Below the pieces are notes generated by a model, which saw nothing but the letters and a program-made list of their open reading frames with translations, was not told the origin of the DNA and did not search any database. A stretch of 64,000 bases of DNA from Desulfitobacterium sp050251735 (GTDB lineage: Bacteria > Bacillota > Desulfitobacteriia > Desulfitobacteriales > Desulfitobacteriaceae): the NCBI GenBank assembly GCA_050251735.1, contig JBFWMF010000021.1, positions 1 to 64,000 of the forward strand. Direction: 5' to 3'. The translations under genes were made by a program, and so were the position numbers. Below, in pieces: positions 33,890-43,364 of the stretch (position 1 is its first letter; each line of letters opens with the position of its first letter).

Positions 33890-34050
33890 TACTTGCCCTC
33901 TCCCTTCACTTCTAGGATGGCTATGGCCTTGGCAAGCTCCGTAATGCTTGAAGTGAGTTCATTGAGTTTCCCCTCGATGCGCACTAAAAGATAGATGCTG
34001 ACAGCGATTGGAAAGCCAAAATTCCCCACTATATTAAGGATATCTTCCAT
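33889..34050 (-). CDS. YvrJ-family small membrane protein
   Basis: 53 residues: MEDILNIVGNFGFPIAVSI opens the chain, followed by a single membrane helix and a charged amphipathic tail (GKLNELTSSITELAKAIAIL). GGGAGG lies upstream of ATG 34050. The pattern matches the YvrJ family, often found next to amidases in phage-like lysis regions, where a holin-like role is suspected but not shown. Confidence 0.8.
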   Translation of the reverse strand: MEDILNIVGNFGFPIAVSIYLLVRIEGKLNELTSSITELAKAIAILEVKGEGK

Positions 34051-34248
34051 AGCTCTTAACCTCCCCTCTTTTCCCCTCTATAAACTCTTATCCGCTCTAT
34101 TCACGTCAACTCAAGCTAAACCTATCTTTCCTGACCCTCTCTAGAGGAGAGGATAAGAGAGGCGACGGAGACGTCCCATTCACCTCTCATTTTTATTTAT
34201 TCCTGAAAAATCTCATCCGTGACAATCTCGACGATTTTTACATCTTAC

Positions 34249-34371
34249 TTAAAGACTAGGGAACCTACAGATGTGGGGAAGATATCCTTGCTCATCCTCT
34301 AACAGCATCTCCCAAGGAGTCCCTAGGGCCTCGCCGATGCGCATAGCCCAGGCGTGTTCTGTATAAAACAA
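34249..34371 (-). pseudogene. possible helix-turn-helix (Xre) C-terminal remnant
   Basis: A 40-residue frame without a good start reads AWAMRIGEALGTPWEMLLED, which resembles the last helices of Cro/CI-type repressors (RIAEALGVPLEELL). No N-terminal half is present. The rest of 34051-34507 holds only stem-loops. Confidence 0.35.
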
Positions 34372-34375
34372 AAAA

Positions 34376-34400
34376 AGTTGGTAATATATTATTACCAACT
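34376..34400 (-). terminator. perfect 11-base hairpin with T tract
   Basis: AGTTGGTAATA and TATTACCAACT around a three-base loop; on the reverse strand a run of seven T follows. It may be a second terminator of the molybdoenzyme operon that ends at 34508. Confidence 0.7.
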
Positions 34401-34471
34401 AAGCCCAGCCACTTACGGTTGCACCTCTGAAATACACGCTCGTTAGTTGCCATGCGTGCCCAAAAGCGAAA

Positions 34472-34502
34472 CAGCCCCCATCCATAAAGGATGAAGAGGC
34501 TG
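34472..34502 (-). terminator. terminator after the torD-like gene
   Basis: CAGCC and CATCC pair with GGATG and GGCTG (small internal bulge) directly past the stop codon; TTTCGCTTTT follows on the reverse strand. Confidence 0.7.
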
Positions 34503-34507
34503 CAATA

Positions 34508-35158
34508 TTACGACAGTACTTCAATCTCAGACATTACCCATGACTCAGCGAGACCAACGATTCCCCGATAGAATTCCGAAGTTGTCTCTTGTCGTACGGT
34601 TTGTGAAAAGTCTGCGATCCAACTACCCAAATGCGAACCGAGGAACTCGCCTTCAGCGGCGTTCGCGGATTCCAGAGTACAGAGATAGCTCATAAAATGG
34701 AGCTCTACGGCGATATGATCCGGCAAATCCTTGAAGTTGTCATCAAGGTCAAGGCCGGCTGTACGGTAAAACTGTTTTGCATCGATTGCAGCATCTCCCA
34801 TGACTACGCCGATTTCATTATCTGCATTTCTAGTTTTATAGACAGATTCATAGGGAGGTGCTAGTAAATGCCCCGGGCCCACGAAGAGGCGATTGTATTC
34901 TACCTTCATATCTTGCAATACTTGTAAGGGTGAATGTTCTCGGCATTGAATAGAAAAATCCTTGATTCTTGCCAATTCTTGTTCTACCTTTTCATCTTCT
35001 ATCATACCCACAGTCTCTTGTAAAGCTACGCTTAAAGAACCATCGATAATGGTTGCCACCAATTGCTCTGACGGCTGAAAAAAGCATTGAGACAGCAAGG
35101 AATAGACATTACTCCGCACTTGGGCAATTTCTTTTGCTTCTTCTAAAGTATTCATCAT
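34508..35158 (-). CDS. TorD/DmsD-family molybdoenzyme chaperone
   Basis: 216 residues from ATG 35158 (next ATG at 35155), with GGTGGTGG close upstream; the longer frame from 35200 is unlikely. Helical protein with the family's FVGPGHLLAPPYESVYKTR segment near 95-113 and DLPDHIAVELHFMSYL near 145-160 (the D-H-x-x-x-E-L motif). It binds the Tat leader of the partner enzyme and holds it for cofactor insertion. Third gene after the Tat-exported catalytic subunit and its Fe-S subunit, as expected. Confidence 0.9.
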   Translation of the reverse strand: MMNTLEEAKEIAQVRSNVYSLLSQCFFQPSEQLVATIIDGSLSVALQETVGMIEDEKVEQELARIKDFSIQCREHSPLQVLQDMKVEYNRLFVGPGHLLAPPYESVYKTRNADNEIGVVMGDAAIDAKQFYRTAGLDLDDNFKDLPDHIAVELHFMSYLCTLESANAAEGEFLGSHLGSWIADFSQTVRQETTSEFYRGIVGLAESWVMSEIEVLS

Positions 35159-35258
35159 TACCACCACCCAATACCTCAGATGGAGAGTCCTGCTCCCCAT
35201 CTGAGGTCTTTATCGAAAACAAGCACACCTACATCCTGTACACGAGTGTTGCTACACC

Positions 35259-35828
35259 TTAAGGTAAGATATAGTAAGCTGCCGGTCCGGTGCCCTGGTC
35301 TACTTTAATTTGTTTTACTGATTGGCCGCTGACCGATTTTGCTACTTCTGAATTAGCATCATTTAGATCGCCATATATAATGGCTCTTCCAGGACAGCAG
35401 AGGACACACATAGGAGCTTTGCCTTCATCCAACCGATGCATACAGAGGGTGCATTTATCCACTTTGTTTCTTTCTTTATCCATCTGCCGTGAGCCATAAG
35501 GGCAAGCTGCCACACATTTGCCGCAACCTATACACTTTTCCATATCCACAAACACGATTCCGTCTTCTCTTTTTTGTGACGCACCAGTAGGACAGACAGG
35601 AACACAAGGTGCCTTGTCACAATGTTGACAAGGTATCGGCAAAAATTCCAATTTTACATTTGGATAGGTTCCTGTAGGTTTATCAAAAACTTCTGCTTGG
35701 TGACCATCAAGCACACGAATACGTGCTAAGCCCGCAGCAACTGTATTTTCCATTTTGCATGAGACGGTGCATGTCTTGCATCCAACACAACGTTTTGTAT
35801 TAATCACAAATCCCATTTTCTTAGCCAT
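35259..35828 (-). CDS. DmsB/NrfC-like ferredoxin subunit
   Basis: 189 residues with four Cys groups: CVGCKTCTVSCK near the start, CQHCDKAPCVPVCP, CIGCGKCVAACP, and CTLCMHRL with CVLCCPG. This is the standard four-[4Fe-4S] layout. No signal peptide, so it would be co-exported with the Tat-signal catalytic subunit encoded 13 bases upstream. No membrane anchor gene is present in this operon. Electron entry must use another quinol-interacting partner or the 7349 anchor. Confidence 0.92.
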   Translation of the reverse strand: MAKKMGFVINTKRCVGCKTCTVSCKMENTVAAGLARIRVLDGHQAEVFDKPTGTYPNVKLEFLPIPCQHCDKAPCVPVCPTGASQKREDGIVFVDMEKCIGCGKCVAACPYGSRQMDKERNKVDKCTLCMHRLDEGKAPMCVLCCPGRAIIYGDLNDANSEVAKSVSGQSVKQIKVDQGTGPAAYYILP

Positions 35829-35841
35829 GTTTTATCCCCCC

Positions 35842-38268
35842 TTAAGCCTTCTTAATTTCTACTAAATTGTCGTACGGAGCAAAGTTTGTCTCGATAACTG
35901 CATCTTGAGCTGGATTTAACTCCATATGGAGCAGCGAACCATAATGGCTTCCATCAGGGAAGTTTTTTGGCCACCAGCCTTGGCAAAGATTCAGACAGCC
36001 AGGTTTAATTCCTTCAGAAATTTGGATCTTGACTTGGAATTTACCCCGGTCATTGAATACTTCGACCACATCTCCATCTTGAAGATCACGGGCTTTTGCA
36101 TCGACAGGGCTGATTTCCATCCTGGGTTCAGGACGGGCTTCGAGGATCCAAGGCAAGTTGACATGTTGTGAGTGTGCTGTAAATACGGAGCGTACATTCA
36201 TAAAGGTCAACGGATACTTCTTAGCTTTTTGATTACGATTGCTTTCGAAAGGTTCCTTATAAACTGGCAAGGCTTCACCAAATTCATTGAGGAAATCGAG
36301 ATAGATTTCAATTTTTCCATGCGCTGTATTGAATTTCAAGTCCTCAAAGGGAACGAAATCTTCGGGTTGATTAGCCCAAGCTACGCCTTTATCTCTGAGT
36401 TCGTCAAGATTTGTACCGCTAATAATCGGATCGGGTGAATTTTTCACGATGAATTCGGCACTTTCTTGTTGAGTCATTTTCCAATACTCGCCAAAGCCCA
36501 TCCGATTGGCATATTCGCTAATGCAATCCCAGTCTGTTTTGGATTCCCACATAGGCTTGATGGCCTGTTTACGGAATTGAAGATAAAGATTGGACCAGGC
36601 ACCTACGACATCGCATTCTTCTTCGAAATATGAAGTAACCGGCAAAACATAATCGGCGTATTTAGTAACGGGGGTCATGATTTGTTCAGATACGACAATA
36701 AGATCCAGGGCCGGGAAGACTTCGTTATATAAACGATCAAGCAGAGGCGCTTGAGTACCCATGCCATAGCCAAAAATCCAGAAACTCTTGATCGGATAAG
36801 GTTTTTGATTAGGAATCAGATCATAAAGCTGTGTTCCAGGTATCTTTTTCCCTTTTACATTGGGATTAGGTGCTGCCCACTGTGGAGGGATGCCCCCAAT
36901 CACTTTGAACAGTGTGCCGCCGGCCCAAGAAACACCGGCACCCCGTTTACCAATATTACCGGTGATAGCGCCAAGGGTGATGAGCGCTCTAACACCAAGG
37001 TGGCCTTGATGATAGCGCTGAATTCCTTGAGTCAACCGAATCATTGCCGGATCGGTCTGCCCATACATTAAAGCCAGCTTGCGAATATCCTCTGCAGGAA
37101 CTTCACAGATTTCCGAGGCTTTTTCGGGTGAATATTGTTCAATGAGATTGAGAAGGAGCTGATGAGAAGGTGTACATTGCACGGTTTGACCATTGATGGT
37201 TACTTCATAATTGCCAGTCAATGCTGCATTCGTGAGATTATCCGCTGAAACAGCCTTCTTGGCTACTGTATCCCAAACCACACAGCCCTCTGTGCTCCCA
37301 CCAAGATCTTTATCTAGAATCAGCATGCCATTATCTTTACGAACGAGGAACGGACCGGTAGTATGTTGGCGAATGTAATCATCCTTTTGCAGCTTCTCTT
37401 TGACGATGACATTCATCATACCTAATGCCAAAGCCCCATCTGTGCCAGGACGAATCGGAATCCACCAATCTGCTTTAGCTGCCGTTCTTGAATAACGAGG
37501 ATCGATGACAACTAGCTTGACACCAGCTTCTAAAGCATCAGAAAGAAAATGACTGTCATTTAAGGAAGTCTCTGTGTAGTTACAGCCAAAAAAGATCATC
37601 AGTTTGGAATTTAACATATCTTTCCAACCATGTCCTTCTTGAAGAACACCCAAGGTTGGAACATAAGCAACGTTGGTAGCCAAATCACCCATAATTCCCA
37701 AATTATCAATTTGAGTTGCTCCGATGCTATTCGAAATTCTTGCTGGAAGCATCTGAACATGAGCCCCATAGTTACCTGTCATGCTCATAAAGGAGTTGGC
37801 TTCCATACCATATTTATCAGCGATTTCTTTGTGCTTTGCAACGATCTCATTATAGGCTTGATCCCAAGAGATTTGTTCCCACTTGTCTTCGCCTCGTTCT
37901 CCTGCACGCTTCATTGGATATTTAACGCGGTCAGGGCTATACACACGCTGCATAGCATTAGAAATCCCTTTGAGACAGATTCTTCGATATTCTGGATCAG
38001 GGAATTCGCCTGGCTCTACTTTGATGATTTTTTCATCTTTGACAAAGGTATTAATAGCGCAGCTATTGGTGCAATTAGGAGCACATACGGTACGAACAAC
38101 TTTGACCCCGTCATCGGTTTTGCCAACTTCAGTACTTGTCGCCGGTTTAAAAACATTCGTACAACCAGGTAACGTTAAAGCTGTCGCTCCTAGGGCAGCG
38201 GATGCTTTCAAGAAGCCTCTTCGCGTTAAGCCCTTCTTTAATGTTTGCTTTTGCTCGTCTTTGATCAT
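35842..38268 (-). CDS. Tat-exported molybdopterin oxidoreductase (DMSO reductase-like)
   Basis: 808 residues from ATG 38268, chosen for GGAGGTGAAGG before it. The Tat leader has TRRGFLK at 15-21 and ends in a lipobox, LPGC36, so the mature enzyme may be lipid-anchored outside the membrane. The [4Fe-4S] site is C-x3-C-x3-C (VCAPNCTNSC) plus RRICLKG downstream. Molybdopterin-binding domains are recognisable (FFGCNYTETS, DPRYSRTAAKADWWIPIRPGTDGALALGM, and the C-terminal LTFMNVRSVFTAHSQ region). Family members reduce DMSO, TMAO, arsenate, thiosulfate and others; the substrate is not predictable here. Operon with the ferredoxin and TorD genes. Confidence 0.92.
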   Translation of the reverse strand: MIKDEQKQTLKKGLTRRGFLKASAALGATALTLPGCTNVFKPATSTEVGKTDDGVKVVRTVCAPNCTNSCAINTFVKDEKIIKVEPGEFPDPEYRRICLKGISNAMQRVYSPDRVKYPMKRAGERGEDKWEQISWDQAYNEIVAKHKEIADKYGMEANSFMSMTGNYGAHVQMLPARISNSIGATQIDNLGIMGDLATNVAYVPTLGVLQEGHGWKDMLNSKLMIFFGCNYTETSLNDSHFLSDALEAGVKLVVIDPRYSRTAAKADWWIPIRPGTDGALALGMMNVIVKEKLQKDDYIRQHTTGPFLVRKDNGMLILDKDLGGSTEGCVVWDTVAKKAVSADNLTNAALTGNYEVTINGQTVQCTPSHQLLLNLIEQYSPEKASEICEVPAEDIRKLALMYGQTDPAMIRLTQGIQRYHQGHLGVRALITLGAITGNIGKRGAGVSWAGGTLFKVIGGIPPQWAAPNPNVKGKKIPGTQLYDLIPNQKPYPIKSFWIFGYGMGTQAPLLDRLYNEVFPALDLIVVSEQIMTPVTKYADYVLPVTSYFEEECDVVGAWSNLYLQFRKQAIKPMWESKTDWDCISEYANRMGFGEYWKMTQQESAEFIVKNSPDPIISGTNLDELRDKGVAWANQPEDFVPFEDLKFNTAHGKIEIYLDFLNEFGEALPVYKEPFESNRNQKAKKYPLTFMNVRSVFTAHSQHVNLPWILEARPEPRMEISPVDAKARDLQDGDVVEVFNDRGKFQVKIQISEGIKPGCLNLCQGWWPKNFPDGSHYGSLLHMELNPAQDAVIETNFAPYDNLVEIKKA

Positions 38269-38359
38269 ATCCTTCACCTCCGAGTTATTTAGGGAACCAG
38301 AATCATCATGATCCAGCAATTTCTGTTTTCCTTATGCTATAATAGGATCATGATTTTAA

Positions 38360-38373
38360 GTGAATGAATTCAC
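38360..38373 (-). promoter_or_regulatory. CRP/FNR-superfamily-like box before the Tat molybdoenzyme operon
   Basis: GTGAATGAATTCAC has GTGA-N6-TCAC symmetry. On the reverse strand TATTAT (38344-38339) follows as a possible -10, putting the box at about -35 to -40. No other gene is visible in the 370-base gap to the divergent FadR-type gene at 38639. Confidence 0.45.
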
Positions 38374-38638
38374 CTTCCCATATAGTATTCTCTCTAAAGT
38401 TCTCGTTACCTCTCAAATGTATTAAGTGCAGACATTTAGAAATTAGTACTATACTTAGCTTTGCGTCACTTATCCTCGACTATATAATAGGCTCTTTTGG
38501 GGCATTTAAACATGTGATATGTTAAGGACCTCACATCCTTGTCTCTTGTTAAATGTCTTATATTCAAACAAATACGCACCGCTTCATTTCCATAATCTAT
38601 ATTTGAAGATCGTATTTCTAGGGGAGGCTTTGTGAATC

Positions 38639-39349
38639 ATGATAATAAAAAGCAAAACATTACTGAGTATACCTGAGCAGATCGCTGAAATTATCAAGGA
38701 TAACATTATTACCGGGCAGTTAAGGCTAGGGGATCGCCTCCCTGGGGAAATTGAGTTAGCTGAGCAACTAGGGATAAGTCGTTCTACTCTTCGCGAAGCC
38801 TTAGATATTTTAGAATCCCAGCAAATCATTTATCGTAAGCAAGGAAAGCTAGGAGGTAGTTTTATCACCAAGCGTACCACAGAGGATGTAGTAAAATATT
38901 TGCTGAACTATCTTGCTCTCTCTGTGGGACTTAATTCGATATCCTTGGAAAACATCAATGAAATGCGTATGATCGTTGAGGTCAAAGGTTGTGGTCTTGC
39001 CGCCCTACGGAGAACGGAAAAAGACCTTGATGAAATGCGCAAGGCCTTACTTCCCTTAGATGACCTTGTTACACCTTATCTATTTCATCATAACGATATT
39101 ATTTTTCATAAAGCGATGGCTCAAGCTACTCATAACGAGCTCATGATTATTTACATGGGTATGTTTACAAAATTCCAAGAAGTCATGGCTTTCAATTCAG
39201 GAGTGAGCAAAGAAATACATAATGGATTAGTTAAAAACCTAAAGGATATGTATCAGGCCATCGAGAATCGAAATCAATCTTGGGCCGAAGAATTGATGGT
39301 AGATCATATTAACTTCTTCAATAAGATTCGAAGTGGTGTACAGATTTAA
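38639..39349 (+). CDS. FadR-type GntR transcriptional regulator
   Basis: 236 residues; GGGGAGG lies 11 bases before ATG 38639. The N-terminal winged helix-turn-helix (about 8-75) shows LRLGDRLPGEIELAEQLGISRST over its recognition helices. The C-terminal FCD helical domain carries a likely metal/ligand His set (HHNDIIFHKAMAQATHN and a late DHINFFNKI). It is followed after 23 bases by hydantoinase genes, which it likely controls in response to their substrate. Confidence 0.9.
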   Translation: MIIKSKTLLSIPEQIAEIIKDNIITGQLRLGDRLPGEIELAEQLGISRSTLREALDILESQQIIYRKQGKLGGSFITKRTTEDVVKYLLNYLALSVGLNSISLENINEMRMIVEVKGCGLAALRRTEKDLDEMRKALLPLDDLVTPYLFHHNDIIFHKAMAQATHNELMIIYMGMFTKFQEVMAFNSGVSKEIHNGLVKNLKDMYQAIENRNQSWAEELMVDHINFFNKIRSGVQI

Positions 39350-39372
39350 TTTTGTAAAAGGTGGGAGCCCAA

Positions 39373-41463
39373 TTGACTAGCTATACACTTGCTATAGACA
39401 CAGGTGGCACTTTTACGGATTTTGCATTATTGGATGATAACACAAAACGAATCGAAAACTATAAGGTAGCCAGTACTACCAAAAACCCTTCCGAAGGCAT
39501 CATCTCCGGGCTTGAGTTGATTGCCCAAATGAAATCACTAGATCTCAAGATCTTTTTAAGCCGTGTTAAACTGATCGTCCATGGCACCACGGTAACCACT
39601 AACGCCGTGCTCACTTCCCAAGGGGCCAAGACAGCTTTGGTCACAACAAAAGGATTTCGAGATATACTGGAAATGCGCCGCGGGATTCGTCCGACTTTTT
39701 TTAATAACAAGTACATAGCTCCGAAGCCCCTTGTTTCTAGACACTTGCGCTTCGGCTTGGAGGAGCGAATCAGCTCCGACGGAGCCGAACTCATCGCTTT
39801 AAATGTAGATGAATTACGGTGGATCGGAAGCCGACTGCAAGCAGAACAGGTAGAGGCTATAGCGGTTTGTCTTATGCATTCCTATCTTAATCCTCGGCAT
39901 GAACAGCAGGCAAAGCACATCCTACAAGAACTTCTGCCGAAGGCCTATATCACCATTTCTAGCGACATACTACCCCAGCCCAGGCTCTACGAGCGGGTCA
40001 GCACCACTGTGGTTAATTCTTATGTGGGACCTTTGCTTAAAAACTATCTTGATGCTCTGCTAGAGAAACTACGGGACCTCCACTTTACAGGGACCTTCTT
40101 CATCGTGACCTCTAATGGTGGTGCCGCCTCCCCGGAATTGACCCGAAAAATCCCCGCTGCCACCCTTTTATCCGGACCAGCAGCAGGTCCGATTGCGGCA
40201 CTGAACCTATGCCAGAAGGCCGGCTATACTAACTGCCTCACCATGGATATGGGCGGGACGAGCTTTGAAGCTTCCCTAATCAAGGACGGTATCCCGCTCA
40301 CTTCGCGACAGGCCGAGGTTAATTTTAATGCTGTAGCTCTACCGATGGTGGATATTCGGACGATGGGTGCCGGTGGCGGAAGCATTGCCTGGTTAGACAG
40401 TGGTAATTTTCTGCATATGGGGCCCCAGAGTGCCGGTGCCCTTCCCGGACCCGCCTCCTATAATTTGGGTGGTACACAGCCTACCTGTACTGATGCAGTT
40501 TTGGTTTTGGGCTTACTGGATTCCGACCGATTCCTGGACGGATGCTATCCTCTGGCTTTGGACAAGGCTTATCAAGCGATCGAGGAGCACATCGCCAAGC
40601 CCTTAGGCATCAGTGTGGAAGATGCCGCATGGGGAATGTATCAGGTGATCATCACCAATATGGCCAACAGCCTGAAGGAATTGACTGTGCAAAGTGGGTA
40701 TGACCCCCGGGAATTCCTACTCGTAGTGGGGGGAGGAGCTGGACCTCTGCATTGTGCTTATTTAGCTCAGGAATTGGACATACCCATGATGCTGATCCCC
40801 TCGGAATCCTCTATTATGTGTGCTTATGGAATGTTGCTGGCTGATCTTAAGTTTGATTATGTACGCACCTATTACGCCCTTTTCACCGAGGAAATAACCT
40901 CGGAGATCTTGGCATTATTTGATGATATGCTCGGCCAAGCAAAGAAGGATTCCGACTATGGGGAGACCTTAAACTATAGTATGGAGGCCACCTATGGTCT
41001 CGACTTGCGCTACCTGGGACAGCACAATGAATTAACAATATCCATCGATCGCGAGGACCTGGAGCATCTGGAAAGGATTCTCCAGTTCTTCCATCAAGAG
41101 CATAATCGTCAATATGGGTATAGCCTAGAAGATAGTAAGGCGTCCATCGAAGTCCTCTGTCTCAGACTTATGTATAGGGGTAAGAGACAAAAAGAAGTCG
41201 AGCTGCGGCCACTGGACAATCTCGACTCTTCCTCTCACCTGCTAGGTTATCGGGAGGTTTATCATCCTCAAACAAAGTCCTTTCAAAAAATACCTGTCTG
41301 GGACGGAACCCAACCCAGTGTGGAGATTATCGAGGGGCCTGCCCTCATCGAAAAGAAAAATACCACCGTGTACATCCCCGAACACCTTACGGGTAACTAT
41401 GACTTTTATGGCAATCTTTTTTTAGTCGAGAGGGGGTTAAAAGATGTTCAGCGAGACCATTGA
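39373..41463 (+). CDS. hyuA: hydantoinase/oxoprolinase A subunit (HyuA-like)
   Basis: 696 residues from TTG 39373, preferred because AAAGGTGGGAG stands at proper distance; the in-frame GTG at 39361 lies inside that ribosome site. Actin-like ATPase fold: DTGGTFTDFALLD at the N-terminus, VHGTTVTTNAVLT near 70, LLSGPAAGPIAA near 270, TMDMGGTSFEASLI, and GAGGGSIAWLD. It hydrolyses ATP to open or carboxylate cyclic amides or related substrates with its B partner. The true substrate (hydantoin, oxoproline, ketone) is uncertain. Overlaps hyuB by 20 bases. Confidence 0.88.
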   Translation: MTSYTLAIDTGGTFTDFALLDDNTKRIENYKVASTTKNPSEGIISGLELIAQMKSLDLKIFLSRVKLIVHGTTVTTNAVLTSQGAKTALVTTKGFRDILEMRRGIRPTFFNNKYIAPKPLVSRHLRFGLEERISSDGAELIALNVDELRWIGSRLQAEQVEAIAVCLMHSYLNPRHEQQAKHILQELLPKAYITISSDILPQPRLYERVSTTVVNSYVGPLLKNYLDALLEKLRDLHFTGTFFIVTSNGGAASPELTRKIPAATLLSGPAAGPIAALNLCQKAGYTNCLTMDMGGTSFEASLIKDGIPLTSRQAEVNFNAVALPMVDIRTMGAGGGSIAWLDSGNFLHMGPQSAGALPGPASYNLGGTQPTCTDAVLVLGLLDSDRFLDGCYPLALDKAYQAIEEHIAKPLGISVEDAAWGMYQVIITNMANSLKELTVQSGYDPREFLLVVGGGAGPLHCAYLAQELDIPMMLIPSESSIMCAYGMLLADLKFDYVRTYYALFTEEITSEILALFDDMLGQAKKDSDYGETLNYSMEATYGLDLRYLGQHNELTISIDREDLEHLERILQFFHQEHNRQYGYSLEDSKASIEVLCLRLMYRGKRQKEVELRPLDNLDSSSHLLGYREVYHPQTKSFQKIPVWDGTQPSVEIIEGPALIEKKNTTVYIPEHLTGNYDFYGNLFLVERGLKDVQRDH

Positions 41464-43123
41464 AGTTACCCTGATGCAACGTTCACTGCACTCTATAACT
41501 GATCAAATGGCCCATGCCCTCTTGCACTCTGCACGTTCGCTTAATCTAAGTGAAGCACGCGATTTTTGCACTGGTCTGTATGGACCCCAGGGTGAGATCA
41601 TGGAGCAAACCGAATTCATCCCCCTATTAGCTTATACAGTGCCTACCTCTATAAAAAATATCGTAGGTTTTTTCGGTGATGACATTTCTCCCGGAGATAT
41701 TTTTATCCATAACGACCCTTTTACCGGCGGCAATCAATGCTCGGATATCAAGATTGCGAAGCCTATTTTCCACGGGAATCAGCTTGTAGCCTGGGCGGCA
41801 ATCAATGCTCATCAAGCCGATGTAGGCGGATGTATTCCCGGTGGCTATAACCCCCAAGCCAAGGAGATCTGGCAGGAAGCTCTTTGCATCCCCCCAGTGA
41901 AGCTATTTGAAAAAGGCGTCAAACGAAAGGATGTTTGGCAGCTGATCTTCAGCAACATCAGGTACTCCATCGTGGAAGATGACATTATGGCCATGATTGG
42001 CGGATGCACCATCGGCGAACGCGAATTGCTTAAATTGATCAACAAATGGGGATATGAACGATTTATCAATAATTTAAAAAAGCTTTACGACCAAACTGAA
42101 GGGATGATGCGTGAGGAAATTTCTCGAATCAATAATGGAGTCTATTACGGTGAAAGCATAGCCTATGATGACGGAATCGATCCCGAAAGGGCCATGCCCA
42201 TCAAGGTTAAGATTACTGTGAATAATGATGAGATAGCCTTCGATTTTACGGGCACAGGATCACAAACAGCTGGTTACGTGAACGCCCCTTATCCTGTGAC
42301 CTTATCCGGTGTTCTTTTGACCTTGCTTATGTGTCTGGAGTATTCAGAAATACCTCGTAATGCAGGTATGCTACGACCAGTTCGGGTTACCGTTCCTGAA
42401 GGTTGCCTGTTAAATCCACAGTATCCGGCTGCCACGGGATTTGGCAATCATTTAGTGGATCAGATCGGCGAAGCGATTATGCAAGCTTTAACCCCCGCCT
42501 TACCCCAAAGAGTCACGGCTGGCTGGAATCACATGCTCTGTGTCCTCCTTTCCGGTCGTGACTCGAGAAAGAAAAGCCCTTTTGCCCATATGCTGATTAA
42601 CGCTTGCAAAGGGGGTAGTGGTGCTACCTTCGGTGCTGATGGCTATAACCATATTGGTTTCATTGGGGGCGGTGGCGGAATCGCCGCTCAAGATCCAGAG
42701 TTGTTCGAGCTGGAAGCCCCAGTTCGATTCAAAAAGTTCGAATACGCTCCCGATTCCTGCGGTTCCGGGCAGTGGCGCGGTGGCTTGGGAGTCGAGACCC
42801 AGGTAGAATTTCTGGAGGATATCCAATTCAGCGTTTTTGGCGAAGGACTTTCCTGTCAAAGCAATACTCCGGGAATCTTGGGCGGCAAGCCGGGAGAATC
42901 CAACGCTGCCAAAGTAATCTATCCCAACGGGGAAGTCTACTACCCTAATGCCAAGGAATTTATCCCCCTTCTACCTAAAGGGAGTCAATGGCATCAGATC
43001 GCTGGTGGAGGCGGAGGTTTCGGCAACCCTTTCGATAGAGAGAAATCTAGGGTAGAGGAAGATCTCCTGGAAGGATATATTTCCTTAGAGAAAGCGAAGC
43101 AAGACTATGGTTGGGAGAGTTAA
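41444..43123 (+). CDS. hyuB: hydantoinase B subunit (HyuB-like)
   Basis: 559 residues from ATG 41444 with GAGGGGG upstream. Family landmarks: HNDPFTGGNQCSDIKI near 85, INAHQADVGG near 110, and ATGFGNHLVDQI. A Gly-rich late region (GFIGGGGGI; DSCGSGQWRGGLG) and the terminal GGGGGFGNPFDR are also present. Partner of HyuA. Full length and apparently intact. Confidence 0.9.
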   Translation: MFSETIEVTLMQRSLHSITDQMAHALLHSARSLNLSEARDFCTGLYGPQGEIMEQTEFIPLLAYTVPTSIKNIVGFFGDDISPGDIFIHNDPFTGGNQCSDIKIAKPIFHGNQLVAWAAINAHQADVGGCIPGGYNPQAKEIWQEALCIPPVKLFEKGVKRKDVWQLIFSNIRYSIVEDDIMAMIGGCTIGERELLKLINKWGYERFINNLKKLYDQTEGMMREEISRINNGVYYGESIAYDDGIDPERAMPIKVKITVNNDEIAFDFTGTGSQTAGYVNAPYPVTLSGVLLTLLMCLEYSEIPRNAGMLRPVRVTVPEGCLLNPQYPAATGFGNHLVDQIGEAIMQALTPALPQRVTAGWNHMLCVLLSGRDSRKKSPFAHMLINACKGGSGATFGADGYNHIGFIGGGGGIAAQDPELFELEAPVRFKKFEYAPDSCGSGQWRGGLGVETQVEFLEDIQFSVFGEGLSCQSNTPGILGGKPGESNAAKVIYPNGEVYYPNAKEFIPLLPKGSQWHQIAGGGGGFGNPFDREKSRVEEDLLEGYISLEKAKQDYGWES

Positions 43124-43138
43124 TCACTACACTCCTCC

Positions 43139-43354
43139 TCATGTAATTTCGCCACTTTTATATTCTAAAATATCTCCCGGCTGACATTCTAAGGCCTTAC
43201 AGATCTCATCCAAAGTGGACAAGCGGACCGCCTTTGCCTTGCCATTTTTTAAGATCGAAAGATTAGCCATGGTAATTCCGACCCTATCCGAAAGCTCTAT
43301 GAGGCTCATTTTCCTTTTAACCAACATCACATGAAGATTGATAATTATCGCCAT
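43139..43354 (-). CDS. YozG-like Xre-family regulator
   Basis: 71 residues from ATG 43354 (GAGGTG upstream). A compact Cro/CI helix-turn-helix fills the protein (MSLIELSDRVGITMANLSILKN, then LDEICKALECQPGDILEY). This family is usually paired with a DUF2975 membrane protein, and the remains of such a gene lie directly upstream. Confidence 0.85.
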   Translation of the reverse strand: MAIIINLHVMLVKRKMSLIELSDRVGITMANLSILKNGKAKAVRLSTLDEICKALECQPGDILEYKSGEIT

Positions 43355-43364
43355 GTTCAACACC

